From: CADCVT01 sp036389155
GTDB taxonomy: Bacteria; Actinomycetota; Thermoleophilia; Solirubrobacterales; Solirubrobacteraceae
DNA: 64,000 bases
Assembly (NCBI GenBank): GCA_036389155.1
Contig: DASVQN010000017.1
Span: 62,001 to 126,000 of the forward strand
Reading direction: 5' to 3'
The translations under genes and the position numbers were made by a program. Below the pieces are notes generated by a model, which did not search any database, was not told the origin of the DNA, and worked only from the letters and a program-made list of their open reading frames with translations. Shown here piece by piece: positions 8,329-17,464 of the stretch (the first letter of the stretch is position 1; every line of letters begins with the position of its first letter).

Positions 8329-9252
8329 ATGAACCGCCTGCTCGCCGTCGACGAGGACCGTGGCCGCCTTGCGGCGCTCGCGTCGATCCTCATCGCCCTG
8401 TTCGTCTACGCGCTGCTGGCGAGGTACACCGGCTGGGCGGCGGGCGTGAAGTTTTTCATCAGCGCGGTCGCGGCCGCCGCCGTGCTCGGCCCCGCGGTCG
8501 CGCTCGAACCGCGCGAGGGGCCGCCGCCCGGCTGGCTGTCCGCGATCCTCGTCGCCGGCTTCGCGCTGGCGACGGCCGCGCTCGTCACCCTCGCCGACGT
8601 GCTCGGCGCGGACAGCGACAACCTCGCCTCGGGCACCGTCACGTGGGTCGCGTTGCTGCTCGCGCTCGGGTTCGGGTTCATCGCGCTGCGGCGCGACTCC
8701 GCCGTCTGCACGCTGCTCGCGGCGGCGAGCGCCGTCGTGGCGGTGGTCGCGGCGGTCGACTGGATCTTCTCGCCGGACGGCGCGTCGACCTTCCGCTACA
8801 TCTTCGTGCTCGAGGGCCTCGTGCTGGCCGCCGCCGGCGTCGCGCTCTACCGGGACCGCGGCCGGCACGGCGTCGTGCTCGTGGCGCTGGCCGGGGTCGT
8901 CATCCTCGTGCTCGCGGCGAGCTTCGGCGCGAGCCTCATCTCGTTCGGCGACGGCGGCGCGGAGGGCGCCGGCGGCGCGTGGGAGCTCGTGATTCTCCTC
9001 TTCGGCTTCGGCCTCGCCGTCTTCGCCGCGCACACGCGCGAGCCCGGCCCCGGCTACGTCTCCGCGGCCCTGCTCCTGGCCTTCGTGGTCCTGCAGACGG
9101 GCGGGGCGGAGGAGAAGTTCCTCTGGTGGCCGCTGCTCCTGCTGCTCGGCGCGGGCGGCGCGGTCGCCGCGTTCCTCGCCGGCCCGCGCGGGACCGCTCC
9201 CGGCGGCGGCACCGCGCCTCCGGCCGAGACAACGCGGGAAGTGCGCCTGTGA
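8329..9252 (+). CDS. Polytopic membrane protein, unknown function
   Basis: A 307-residue integral membrane protein with about eight or nine hydrophobic segments spread over residues 17-285 (for example ILIALFVYALLARYTGW, WVALLLALGFGFIAL, VVLVALAGVVILVLA) and a charged or Pro/Gly-rich C-terminal tail. No transporter or enzyme motif is visible. It sits 2 bp after the hydroxyacyl-CoA dehydrogenase and overlaps the carboxylase start (GTGA), so it is embedded in an acyl-CoA operon although no link to that chemistry can be seen. I do not recognise the family. Confidence 0.75.
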   Translation: MNRLLAVDEDRGRLAALASILIALFVYALLARYTGWAAGVKFFISAVAAAAVLGPAVALEPREGPPPGWLSAILVAGFALATAALVTLADVLGADSDNLASGTVTWVALLLALGFGFIALRRDSAVCTLLAAASAVVAVVAAVDWIFSPDGASTFRYIFVLEGLVLAAAGVALYRDRGRHGVVLVALAGVVILVLAASFGASLISFGDGGAEGAGGAWELVILLFGFGLAVFAAHTREPGPGYVSAALLLAFVVLQTGGAEEKFLWWPLLLLLGAGGAVAAFLAGPRGTAPGGGTAPPAETTREVRL

Positions 9253-10769
9253 GCGACCTGCAGGCGGCGATCGAGCGGGCCCGCGCAGGCGGGCCCGAGC
9301 GCCACCGCTCGAAGTCGGCCGAGCAGGGCAAGCTGCCGGTCCGCGAGCGCATCGCGCGGCTCGTCGACGACGGCTCGTTCGTCGAGGAGGCGCTGCTCGC
9401 CAACTGGCAGGAGGAGGGGCTGGGCGCGGACGGGGTCGTGACCGGGACCGCGACCGTCGGCGGCCGCGCGGTGTGCGTGATGGCCAACGACCCGACGGTC
9501 AAGGCGGGCTCGTGGGGCCCGAAGACGGTCGAGAAGATCATCCGCATCCAGGAGCGCGCGCTGCGCCTGCGCGTGCCGATGGTCTACCTCGTCGACAGCG
9601 CCGGGGCGCGGATCACCGACCAGGTGCAGATGTTCCCCGGTCGCCGCGGGGCGGGGCGCATCTTCTATACCGAAGTGCAGATGAGCGGGCTCGTCCCGCA
9701 GGTGTGCGTCCTGTTCGGCCCGAGCGCGGCGGGCGGGGCGTACATCCCCGCGTTCTGCGACGTCGTGATCATGCGCGAGGGGAACGCGTCGATGTACCTC
9801 GGCTCGCCGCGGATGGCGGAGATGGTCATCGGCGAGAAGGTGTCGCTCGACGAGATGGGCGGGGCGAAGATGCACACCGGCGTGTCGGGCGTCGGGACGC
9901 TGCTGGCCAAGAGCGACGAGGAGGGCATCGACCTCGCGAAGCGGTGGCTGTCCTACTTCCCCTCGAGCTGGGAGGAGGCGCCGCCGGTCGCGCCGCCGGC
10001 GCCGCCCGCCTCCGACGAGCCGATCCGCGACATCGTCCCGCTCGACGAGAACAAGCCCTTCGACATCAAGAAGCTCATCGACTCGCTGGTCGACGCCGAG
10101 TCGTTCTTCGAGGTCCACCCGCGCTGGGCGAAGGAGCTCGTCGTCGGGTTCGCGCGGCTCGACGGCGCCGCCGTGGGGATCGTGGCCAACCAGCCCAAGC
10201 AGAAGGGCGGCGTGCTGTTCGTGGACAGCGCGGACAAGGCGGCGCACTTCATCTGGCTGTGCAACGCGTTCAACCTGCCGCTGCTGTTCCTGGCCGACGT
10301 CCCCGGCTTCATGATCGGGACGGCCGTCGAGCGCCAGGGGATCATCCGCCACGGCGCGAAGATGATCAGCGCGGTGAGCGAGGCGACGGTGCCGAAGCTG
10401 TCGGTCGTGGTGCGCAAGGCGTACGGCGCGGGGCTGTACGCGATGGCGGGTCCGGCGTTCGACCCCGACGCGTGCATCGCGCTGCCGACCGCGTCGATCG
10501 CGGTCATGGGCCCCTCCGCCGCCGTCAACGCCGTGTTCTACAACCAGCTGCAGGCGATCGACGACCCCGGCGAGCGCGCGCGCCGGACGGAGGAGCTGCG
10601 GGCCGAGTACGCGGAGGACATCGACATCCTGCACCTGGCCTCCGAGCTCGTCGTCGACGCGGTCATCCAGCCCGAGGACCTGCGGGACGAGCTGATCAAG
10701 CGCTTCGCGGCCGCGTCGCACAAGTCGCGCGACTGGCCGGCGAAGCGCAACCCCGTGCACCCGGTGTAG
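9249..10769 (+). CDS. Acyl-CoA carboxylase beta (carboxyltransferase) subunit
   Basis: A 506-residue carboxyltransferase that moves CO2 from biotin to an acyl-CoA (propionyl-, acetyl- or methylcrotonyl-type). N-terminal half: LPVRERIARLVDDGSF, VYLVDSAGARITDQVQMFPG and the oxyanion loop FGPSAAGGAYIPA. C-terminal half: IVANQPKQKGGVLF, FLADVPGFMIGTAVE and the second oxyanion loop KAYGAGLYAMAGPAFDP. The SAGARI..Q pattern with GPSAAGGAY is also common in methylcrotonyl- and geranyl-type subunits, so the substrate is open; a leucine role would match mvaB nearby. No biotin-carrier (alpha) subunit lies next to it. GTG start overlaps the membrane protein. Confidence 0.9.
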   Translation: MSDLQAAIERARAGGPERHRSKSAEQGKLPVRERIARLVDDGSFVEEALLANWQEEGLGADGVVTGTATVGGRAVCVMANDPTVKAGSWGPKTVEKIIRIQERALRLRVPMVYLVDSAGARITDQVQMFPGRRGAGRIFYTEVQMSGLVPQVCVLFGPSAAGGAYIPAFCDVVIMREGNASMYLGSPRMAEMVIGEKVSLDEMGGAKMHTGVSGVGTLLAKSDEEGIDLAKRWLSYFPSSWEEAPPVAPPAPPASDEPIRDIVPLDENKPFDIKKLIDSLVDAESFFEVHPRWAKELVVGFARLDGAAVGIVANQPKQKGGVLFVDSADKAAHFIWLCNAFNLPLLFLADVPGFMIGTAVERQGIIRHGAKMISAVSEATVPKLSVVVRKAYGAGLYAMAGPAFDPDACIALPTASIAVMGPSAAVNAVFYNQLQAIDDPGERARRTEELRAEYAEDIDILHLASELVVDAVIQPEDLRDELIKRFAAASHKSRDWPAKRNPVHPV

Positions 10770-10772
10770 CCG

Positions 10773-12686
10773 ATGGCCCGCGGCGACCTCCTCTGGACCC
10801 CATCCGCCGACATGGTCGAGGGCGCGACGATGACCCGCTTCATGCGGTGGCTCGACCGCGGGCTGGAGACCTACGACGACCTGTGGCGCTGGTCGGTCGA
10901 CGACCTCGAGGGGTTCTGGGCCGCGATCTGGGAGTTCTTCGGCGTCGAGGGCGAGTACGACGCGGTGCTGGGCAGCCGGAGCATGCCCGGCGCGGAGTGG
11001 TTCCCGGGCGCGCGGCTGAACTACGCCGAGCACCTCCTGCGCGAGCGCGAGGGCACGGCCATCGTCCACCGCTCCGAGCTGCGCGAGACGGCAACCGTCT
11101 CGTGGGCGGAGCTGCGCGAGCAGGTCGAGCGCTGCGCGACCGGCCTGCGGCGCCTCGGCGTCGGCGAGGGCGACCGCGTCGTCGCCTACCTGCCGAACAT
11201 CCCCGAGACGATCGTGGCCTTCCTCGCCACCGCCTCGCTCGGCGCGATCTGGTCGAGCGCGGCGCCCGAGTTCGGCCCCCGCAGCGTCGTCGACCGCTTC
11301 GCCCAGATCGAGCCGAAGGTCCTGCTCACCGTCGACGGCTACCGCTACGGCGGCAAGGACTTCGACCGGCGCGAGATCGTCGAGGGGATCCTCGGGGAGC
11401 TGCCGACGGTCGAGCACACCGTCTGGCTGGCGTACCTGCACGACGAGGCGCCCGAGGGGACGTCCTGGGCCGACCTCCTCGCCGAGCGCGAGCCGCTGCA
11501 GTTCGCGCGCGTCCCCTTCGACCACCCGCTCTGGGTCCTGTACTCCAGCGGCACGACCGGCCTGCCCAAGGCGATCGTGCACGGCCACGGCGGGATCCTG
11601 CTCGAGCACCTCAAGAAGATGCACCTGCACCTCGACGCCCACCCGGGCGACCGCGTCTTCTGGTTCACGACGACCGGCTGGATGATGTGGAACTTCCTGG
11701 TCGGCGTGCTGCTGACCGAGGCAACGATCCTGCTCTACGACGGCAACCCCGCCGGCGACGTGCTGTGGGACTTCGCCAGCGAGACCGGCATGACGTGCTT
11801 CGGCACGAGCGCCGCGTACATCGCGGCGTGCATGAAGCAGGGCGTCGAGCCGAAGGGGAACGGCCGGAACCTGGACGCGCTGCGCAGCGTCGGCTCGACG
11901 GGGTCGCCGCTCGCGCCCGAGGGCTTCCGCTGGATCTACGACCACGTCGGCGAGGACACCTGGTTGTTCAGCACGAGCGGCGGCACCGACGTCTGCACGG
12001 CGTTCGTCGGCGGCGTCCCGCTGCTGCCCGTCTACGAGGGCGAGCTGCAGGGCCGCTCGCTCGGCGCGAAGGTCGAGTCGTGGGACGAGGAGGGCCGCCC
12101 GCACACCGACCGCGTCGGCGAGCTCGTCATCACCGAGCCGATGCCGTCCATGCCCGTCTTCTTCTGGGGCGACCCGGACGGGACGCGCCTGCACGAGAGC
12201 TACTTCGACGTCTACCCGGGCGTGTGGCGCCACGGCGATTGGATCGAGATCACCTCGCGCGGCACCGCGATCATCAGCGGGCGCAGCGACTCGACGATCA
12301 ACCGCGGCGGCGTGCGCATGGGGACGAGCGAGATCTACCGCGCCGTCCTCTCGCTCGACGAGATCGTCGACGCGCTGGTCGTCGACCTCGACGACTACAT
12401 GCCGCTGTTCGTCGTCCTGCGCGAGGACGCGAAGCTCGACGACGACCTCATCGCGCGCATCGCCAGGCGCATCCGCGACGACTGCTCGCCGCGCCACGTG
12501 CCGAACGAGGTGCGGGAGATCGCCGAGGTCCCGCGGACGCTCAGCGGCAAGGTGCTGGAGGTGCCGGTCAAGCGGATCCTCATGGGGGTCGACCCCGACA
12601 AGGCCGCCAGCCGCGACTCGCTCGCCAACCCGCGCTCGCTCGAGCCCTTCGTCGAGCTTGCCGGAGCCTTCAGCCCGCAGGCGTGA
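10773..12686 (+). CDS. aacS: Acetoacetate-CoA ligase
   Basis: An ANL-superfamily enzyme that activates acetoacetate with ATP and CoA to acetoacetyl-CoA. 637 residues, the normal length. Motifs in order: N-terminal ACAS domain with GAEWFPGARLNYAEHLL, AYLPNIPETIVAFLA, the phosphate loop YSSGTTGLPKAIVHGHGG, FSTSGGTDVCTAF, the hinge region HGDWIEITSRG and GRSDSTINRGGVRMG, and the C-terminal SGKVLEVPVK with the adenylation Lys. The loss of acetate-type pocket residues and the DVCTAFVGG block are typical of this subfamily. It starts 3 bp after the carboxylase. Its 3' end overlaps the convergent cupredoxin-like gene by 17 nt. Confidence 0.92.
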   Translation: MARGDLLWTPSADMVEGATMTRFMRWLDRGLETYDDLWRWSVDDLEGFWAAIWEFFGVEGEYDAVLGSRSMPGAEWFPGARLNYAEHLLREREGTAIVHRSELRETATVSWAELREQVERCATGLRRLGVGEGDRVVAYLPNIPETIVAFLATASLGAIWSSAAPEFGPRSVVDRFAQIEPKVLLTVDGYRYGGKDFDRREIVEGILGELPTVEHTVWLAYLHDEAPEGTSWADLLAEREPLQFARVPFDHPLWVLYSSGTTGLPKAIVHGHGGILLEHLKKMHLHLDAHPGDRVFWFTTTGWMMWNFLVGVLLTEATILLYDGNPAGDVLWDFASETGMTCFGTSAAYIAACMKQGVEPKGNGRNLDALRSVGSTGSPLAPEGFRWIYDHVGEDTWLFSTSGGTDVCTAFVGGVPLLPVYEGELQGRSLGAKVESWDEEGRPHTDRVGELVITEPMPSMPVFFWGDPDGTRLHESYFDVYPGVWRHGDWIEITSRGTAIISGRSDSTINRGGVRMGTSEIYRAVLSLDEIVDALVVDLDDYMPLFVVLREDAKLDDDLIARIARRIRDDCSPRHVPNEVREIAEVPRTLSGKVLEVPVKRILMGVDPDKAASRDSLANPRSLEPFVELAGAFSPQA

Positions 12687-13266
12687 CGTCCACGAGGCGG
12701 GTCATCGCCTCGTGCCCGGGGAACGCGCAGTAGAGCCGCCACCTCCCGGCCGTCAGCTCCGCGCGCGCGGTCACCGTCGTCTCGCCGTCGGTGTCGTCGA
12801 CGACGCGGCGCGACGCGGCGACCGGCTCGACGCCCTCCGCGAACAGGTTGTGCTTCGACGCGTCGACGTTGCGGAACTGGAAGAGGACCTCGCCCGCGGG
12901 CACGCACGTGCGCGTCAGCCGCAGGCGGAAGCCGCCGACGTCCTCGGCGGTGACGCCGAGCCACGGCGACGGGTCGCACCCGGGCGCGGCCGGGGGAGCG
13001 TCGGGAGCGGGAGCGCCGGGCTGCCCGGTCGCTGCAGGTCCGTCGGCCGGCGGGGACGGCCCGTCGCTCGGGACGCGGCCGGCCGGAGCGACGACCGCCG
13101 CCGCCGGCGAGCCCACCAGCGGCATGCGCCAGCTCAGCCGGTGCACGGCGCGCTTCTTCGCGCCCGCGAGCGTCCGCTTCGGCGGGACGTGGCCGTGCGC
13201 GCGACGCGCCTCGGCCGGCGCGGCGACCACGAGCGCGGCGGCGAGGATGAGCGCCGCGAGCCTCAC
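12670..13266 (-). CDS. Secreted cupredoxin-like protein
   Basis: A 198-residue protein with an N-terminal signal peptide (LAALILAAALVVAAPAEA), a Pro/Ala/Gly-rich linker (about residues 60-100) and a C-terminal domain of about 95 residues. The end of that domain looks like a type-1 copper site: His in SKHNLF, then YCAFPGHEAM with Cys, His and Met in the Cys-x4-His-x2-Met spacing of blue copper proteins. It would act outside the membrane in electron transfer or copper binding. The GTG start overlaps the DUF1501 stop (GTGA), so it is the last gene of the DUF1800-DUF1501-cupredoxin operon. Copper binding is inferred from residues only. Confidence 0.65.
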   Translation of the reverse strand: MRLAALILAAALVVAAPAEARRAHGHVPPKRTLAGAKKRAVHRLSWRMPLVGSPAAAVVAPAGRVPSDGPSPPADGPAATGQPGAPAPDAPPAAPGCDPSPWLGVTAEDVGGFRLRLTRTCVPAGEVLFQFRNVDASKHNLFAEGVEPVAASRRVVDDTDGETTVTARAELTAGRWRLYCAFPGHEAMTRLVDVTPAG

Positions 13267-14603
13267 TTGACCACGGCGTAGCGCGCGAGGGCGGAGGCGC
13301 CGGGCACGATCCCCTCGGCCTCGGTCCCCAGCCAGTCCTCGAGCAGCGAGCAGTACAGCGACCGGAAGTCGGCCGTCGCGGGCAGGTTCCCCTCCTCGTC
13401 GAGCGTGCCGAGCCCGGGGTGCTCGCCGATCATCGTCCCGGCGGCCCTCGTCCCGACGAGGAAGCCGACGCCGGCCGCGCCGTGATCGGTCCCGGCCGAC
13501 CCGTTCTCCTCCGGGCGGCGCCCGAACTCGCTCCACAGGTGCACGAGGACGCGCTCGGCGAGCCCGCGCGTCTCGAGGTCGGCCTGGAAGGCCGCGACGG
13601 CGTCGGACGTCGCCTTCAGCCCGTCCTCGAAGTCCGTCTTCTGGCTGGAGTGCGTGTCGTAGCCGCCGGCGGCGTCCATCGTCGCGCAGCGGATCGGCAG
13701 CCCCGCGCCGAGCATGCGCGCGAGCGACTCGAGCCGCGTCGCGAGGTCGTTGTCGGGGTACGCGGCCCCCGCGCCCGGGGGCGGCAGCGTGTCGAGCTGC
13801 GAGCTGAGGATCGCGGCGTTCGCCTGCGCCTGGTTGGCCTGGCCGAGGATCGGGTTCGTCGACGGCAGGGTCCCGAGGCGGCCGAAGCTGGCGGCCATCG
13901 CGTCCTCGATGCGGTCGTCCCACACGCCCGGGCTCTCGAACCGGTAGGAGTCGGCCGACGAGGTCGCCGCGACCGCGACGTTCGTCGTGGCCAGCGTGGG
14001 GGAGAGCTGGCCCTGCAGCGACAGGCCCTGGATCGCGTTGTTCGGCTGCCCGACGCGGTCGAGGTAGCGGCCCAGCCAGCCGGTCCGCGCCTGCACGTCG
14101 AGCGCGCCGACCTCCCAGAAGTGGCGCGAGGTGAAGTGCGACTGGTTGGGGTGCGTGTAGCCGACGGCCGGCATCACGCTGACCTTCCCGGCGCCGTGCA
14201 GCCCGGCCAGCGCCGACGCGGCGGGGTGCCACATCAGCCGCGGGTCCTCGCTGAACGTCGTCCCGCCGCTGACCTTCAGCGTCGGGCGCAGCGACAGGTA
14301 GGTGGGATCCTCGAAGGGCGCGAGCACGTTCAGTCCGTCGATGCCGCCGGAGAGGAAGATCGACACGAGCACCGGCGCCGGACCGGTCGACGCGGCCATC
14401 GCGATGCCCTCCTCGAGCGCGCCGCCGGCGATCCGCCCCGCGCCGTAGACCGACAGCGCCAGCCCGGCGCTGCGCAGCAGGAAGCCGCGGCGGTCCATGC
14501 CGGTGCCCGCGGGCAGCGGCATCCCCGGCTCGATGGCGGGTAGGCCCCGGCCGGCGACGGCGCGCAGGGCGGCGGAGCGCGTGTAGTCGTTGCAGCAGCT
14601 CAC
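13263..14603 (-). CDS. DUF1501 family protein, Tat-exported
   Basis: A 446-residue DUF1501 protein, related to sulfatase/alkaline-phosphatase-fold proteins. A twin-arginine signal lies at about residues 36-60 (MDRRGFLLRSAGLALSVYGA), preceded by about 35 residues. After it come VSIFLSGGIDGLNVLAP, YTHPNQSHFTSRHFWEVG, DAAGGYDTHSSQ and LVHLWSEFGRRPEENGSAGTD, the last two being the hallmark DxH and SEFGR blocks. Function unknown in the literature; it almost always occurs beside DUF1800, as here. GTG at 14603 overlaps the DUF1800 stop, and the start at the internal Met36 before the Tat motif is an alternative. Confidence 0.85.
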   Translation of the reverse strand: MSCCNDYTRSAALRAVAGRGLPAIEPGMPLPAGTGMDRRGFLLRSAGLALSVYGAGRIAGGALEEGIAMAASTGPAPVLVSIFLSGGIDGLNVLAPFEDPTYLSLRPTLKVSGGTTFSEDPRLMWHPAASALAGLHGAGKVSVMPAVGYTHPNQSHFTSRHFWEVGALDVQARTGWLGRYLDRVGQPNNAIQGLSLQGQLSPTLATTNVAVAATSSADSYRFESPGVWDDRIEDAMAASFGRLGTLPSTNPILGQANQAQANAAILSSQLDTLPPPGAGAAYPDNDLATRLESLARMLGAGLPIRCATMDAAGGYDTHSSQKTDFEDGLKATSDAVAAFQADLETRGLAERVLVHLWSEFGRRPEENGSAGTDHGAAGVGFLVGTRAAGTMIGEHPGLGTLDEEGNLPATADFRSLYCSLLEDWLGTEAEGIVPGASALARYAVVK

Positions 14604-16212
14604 GAGGTCTGGAACTCCGGGCAGGTGGCGATGAGGTGGCGCAGGGCGGTCTGGCGCATCGCGCGCAGCCACGACTGCTCCCAGCTCGCGAGCACCGCGG
14701 GCAGCGCGGTCTCGGCGAAGTGCTGGAGCTCGGCCACCGTCGCCGCGCCGAGAGTCGGGTGGCCCCAGTGGGCGAGCGCCTTCGCGAGCGCCTCGGCGGG
14801 CGTCTCGGTCGTGCTGTAGCTCTCGCCGTCCGGCATGTCGGGATGCAGCGCGTACCAGGCGACGTCCCAGCGCCCCTTGATCGTGGACGTGTCGAGCCAC
14901 CCGTTGTCGTTCCAGCCGGCGACGTTCGGCGGGTGGAACAGCAGCTGGCCGGCGCCGTCGCCCAGCCACGACCAGTAGCTGACGTCGATCCCGCGCTGCC
15001 GCGCGCGGAGCAGCCCCGCCGTATAGACCACCGGCGGCTTGACCATCGGCGCGTCCGCCGCGTAGAGGTCGGGGTGCGCGAGGATCGCCTCGACGATCGG
15101 CCGGATCTGGAACCCCGACGAGACGTACAGCGACTCCAGCGAGGCGCGCGTCGCGTCGGGCGGCGGCGTCGGGACGAAGTAGCTCCACAGCTTGCGGACG
15201 AAGAACTCCGCGTGCATCGGGTGGTGCAGGCAGAGGCGGACCGCGTCCTGCCAGTCGAAGGTGCCGGTCTGCGCGTGCCCGCTGCCCGCCCACAGCGTCT
15301 TGACGCCCGTGTCGTGGCGCTCGGGGTCGAAGCGGAAGTTCACGTAGCCCGCGTCGTCGTCCCAGTCGGCGTCCCACCCGGTGAGGGCGCGCGCAAGCTC
15401 GCGGACGTCGGCCTCGCTGTACGCGCCGCGGTCGGCGCCGAGCGTGAACAGCTCCATGAGCTCGCGCCCGTAGTTCTCGTTCGGGCCGTCCTTGTGGTTC
15501 TCGACGCCGCTGAGGAACAGGAGCATCGCGGGGTTCTTCGTGACCTCCAGCGCGAGCGTCTCGAACGAGCCGAGCGCGTTCGCCCGCAGCAGCTGGTTCT
15601 GCTCGATCATCAGCGCCGCGTTGCCGACGTCCTCGTTGGACGTCGCGAACCAGTCGTGCCAGACGAGGGTCATGCGCTCGACCAGCGGCTGGTCGCTGCG
15701 CACCATGCGGTCGAGCCACCACAGGTGATCGTGGCCCCACGCGTTGTTCGGGTCGATCGGGTGGCCGTCCTCGTCGTGCGGCGCCGGGCCGCGAGCTGCG
15801 CGGCGCCGGTCGGCCGCGTGAGGGAGCGGATCGCGCCGCCGAGGCCGAGCGCGGCGACCCGCGCGACGTCGCCCGGGCGCGGGCCGAAGCCGGCGCGCCA
15901 CAGCAGGCGCTCGGCGTCGCGCAGGCTCAGCGGGATGAAGGGGCCGTCGTCCGCGGCGGGCGGTGGAGCGGGAGGCGGGCTCTCGGCGGGAGCGCCCCCG
16001 GGGTCGGGGGCGAGGGCGGCGGTGGTGACCGGCGGCGCCGCCGCGGACGGGACCGGAAGCTTCGCGAGCGGCGTCGGGACCGGTGCCGCGGCCGGCCGGC
16101 GCCGCCGCTTGTGACAGACCTTCCGCTTGCGTCCGGTCCGCTTGTTGCGCACCACCTTGCAGTGCTGCGCGGGCTGCTTCTTCTTGCGCTTCTTGCGCTT
16201 GGCGACCTTCAC
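14600..16212 (-). pseudogene. DUF1800 family protein, split by an apparent 1-nt frameshift
   Basis: The N-terminal part reads in one frame from GTG 16212, with an AGGAGG site 5 nt upstream (ATG at 16227 is an alternative). It has a very basic Cys-containing stretch (KRKKRKKKQPAQHCKVV and so on), a Pro/Ala linker, then the DUF1800 opening LSLRDAERLLWRAGFGPRPG. Around 15785-15792 the frame must shift by one missing G for the domain to continue as PAPHDEDGHPIDPNN, WWLDRMVRSD, NYGRELMELFTLG, RKLWSYFVP and the end HLIATCPEFQTS. The loss is in a GCGG/GCCC run, so it may be a sequencing error or a real inactivation. It heads the operon with DUF1501 and the cupredoxin. Confidence 0.72.
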
Positions 16213-16282
16213 GTCCGCCTCCTGCATCGGCGGGACGCCGCTTCCGTTGGAGTTCCGGGCGTCCGTCGCTGGACGCTCCTGC

Positions 16283-17443
16283 TCACCGGACGTCGGCGTC
16301 CAACCGCCGGACCAGCCGCAACGCCAGCTCGAGCGTGGCCGCCATCGCGGCGTCGTCGGCGTTCGCGGGCGTGTCGGACCGATCGCGGGCGCGCGGCGCG
16401 CGGCCGCGGCCGTCCAGCGCGCCGACCGCGATCGCCGGCCAGCCGGCCTGCCGGGCGCGCAGCGCGCCGGTGACCCCGCGGCCGCGGTGCCCGCGCCCGC
16501 CGGCATCCGCCGCCAGGGAGACGAGCCGGGGATGCAGCCGCGTCCCCAGGATCGGGCCGTCGTGGGTCCAGAACCGCGGCTCGCCGCCGGCGCACGGCTC
16601 GACGGCCAGCCCCGCGACCCGCTCGGCTGACGCGCCGCGCCGCCGCGCGCGGACGTAGGCCTGCATCCCCAGCGACGGCCCGTCGCCCGCACCGGCCAGC
16701 ACGAGCTCGACGTCGAGGCGCCGCGGCGGGCGCTCGTCGAGCTCGGCCACGAGGGCGACCGCGACGGCCGCCGCGCTCGCGCTCGCGTTCGCCCCGGTCG
16801 CGGGCTCCGCCAGCGCGAGGTCGACGAGCAGCGCGGTCGCGACGATGCACACGACGGTCGGCACCAGCTGGAGCGCGCCGAGCCACGCGGCCTCAGCCCC
16901 GCCCACCCGCGCCCCGGCGCAGCCGGCGACGGCGACGAGGGCGAGCGAGAGCAGGCCGAGCGGCGACGGCCACCGCCCGCGCAGCGCGCGGCGGATCGCG
17001 GTGTCGACGCGGCTCAGCATCCGCGCGGCGCCGGTCGTGGTGCGCGCGGCGTCGTACGGCGCGGTCACGATCAGCTTCACCGGCGCGCGCTCGTCGGGCG
17101 GCGCGGCCACGAGGTTCTGCGTCGCCCGCCGCGGCCACAGGAGGGCGAGCACGCGGACGCGCCCCGTGACCTCGCCGAGCGCGGACAGGGCGGCGACGCC
17201 CGCGATCCCCAGCCCCAGTTCGGGCTGGTCGACGCTCACCACGCTGCCCGCGATCCCCAGCAGCGCGTGGACGAGCCAGATCGCCGCCCACTGCGGGCGC
17301 ACCCAGACCGTCTCGCTGCGGGGGCGGCGGCCCATCGCCCTCAGCCGCGCGGCCAGCGCGCGGCCGGCGCGCCGCTCGGCGTCCGTGCACGCGCCGCGGC
17401 GCTCGATCTCGGCGATCTGCCTCATGATCGGAGCGGGGTCCAT
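16283..17443 (-). CDS. Degenerate M28 peptidase-like membrane protein (metal ligands lost)
   Basis: A 386-residue protein with the layout of the M28 protein at 2662-3726: N-terminal helix ERRAGRALAARLRAMG, hydrophobic segments near 53-72, 78-90, 162-178 and 190-212, and peptidase-like strands. The catalytic positions are altered. The expected His-x-Asp strand reads VTAPYDAAR (His replaced by Pro129), the bridging-Asp block reads TGANASASA, the Glu-Glu block reads AGAGDGPSLG and no C-terminal His motif is clear. It is therefore probably not a zinc peptidase; a scaffold or binding role is guesswork. Divergent from the amidase with 21 bp between start codons. Confidence 0.65.
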   Translation of the reverse strand: MDPAPIMRQIAEIERRGACTDAERRAGRALAARLRAMGRRPRSETVWVRPQWAAIWLVHALLGIAGSVVSVDQPELGLGIAGVAALSALGEVTGRVRVLALLWPRRATQNLVAAPPDERAPVKLIVTAPYDAARTTTGAARMLSRVDTAIRRALRGRWPSPLGLLSLALVAVAGCAGARVGGAEAAWLGALQLVPTVVCIVATALLVDLALAEPATGANASASAAAVAVALVAELDERPPRRLDVELVLAGAGDGPSLGMQAYVRARRRGASAERVAGLAVEPCAGGEPRFWTHDGPILGTRLHPRLVSLAADAGGRGHRGRGVTGALRARQAGWPAIAVGALDGRGRAPRARDRSDTPANADDAAMAATLELALRLVRRLDADVR

Positions 17444-17464
17444 TCTCGTACTCTTGCGCCAAGC

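Noticed and set aside
9054..12497. A 1147-aa open frame on the minus strand
   Set aside because: It is antisense to the carboxylase and acetoacetate-CoA ligase genes, whose products have full family motifs. The antisense product is Arg/Asp/Ala/His-rich without any domain, the usual artefact of very high GC.
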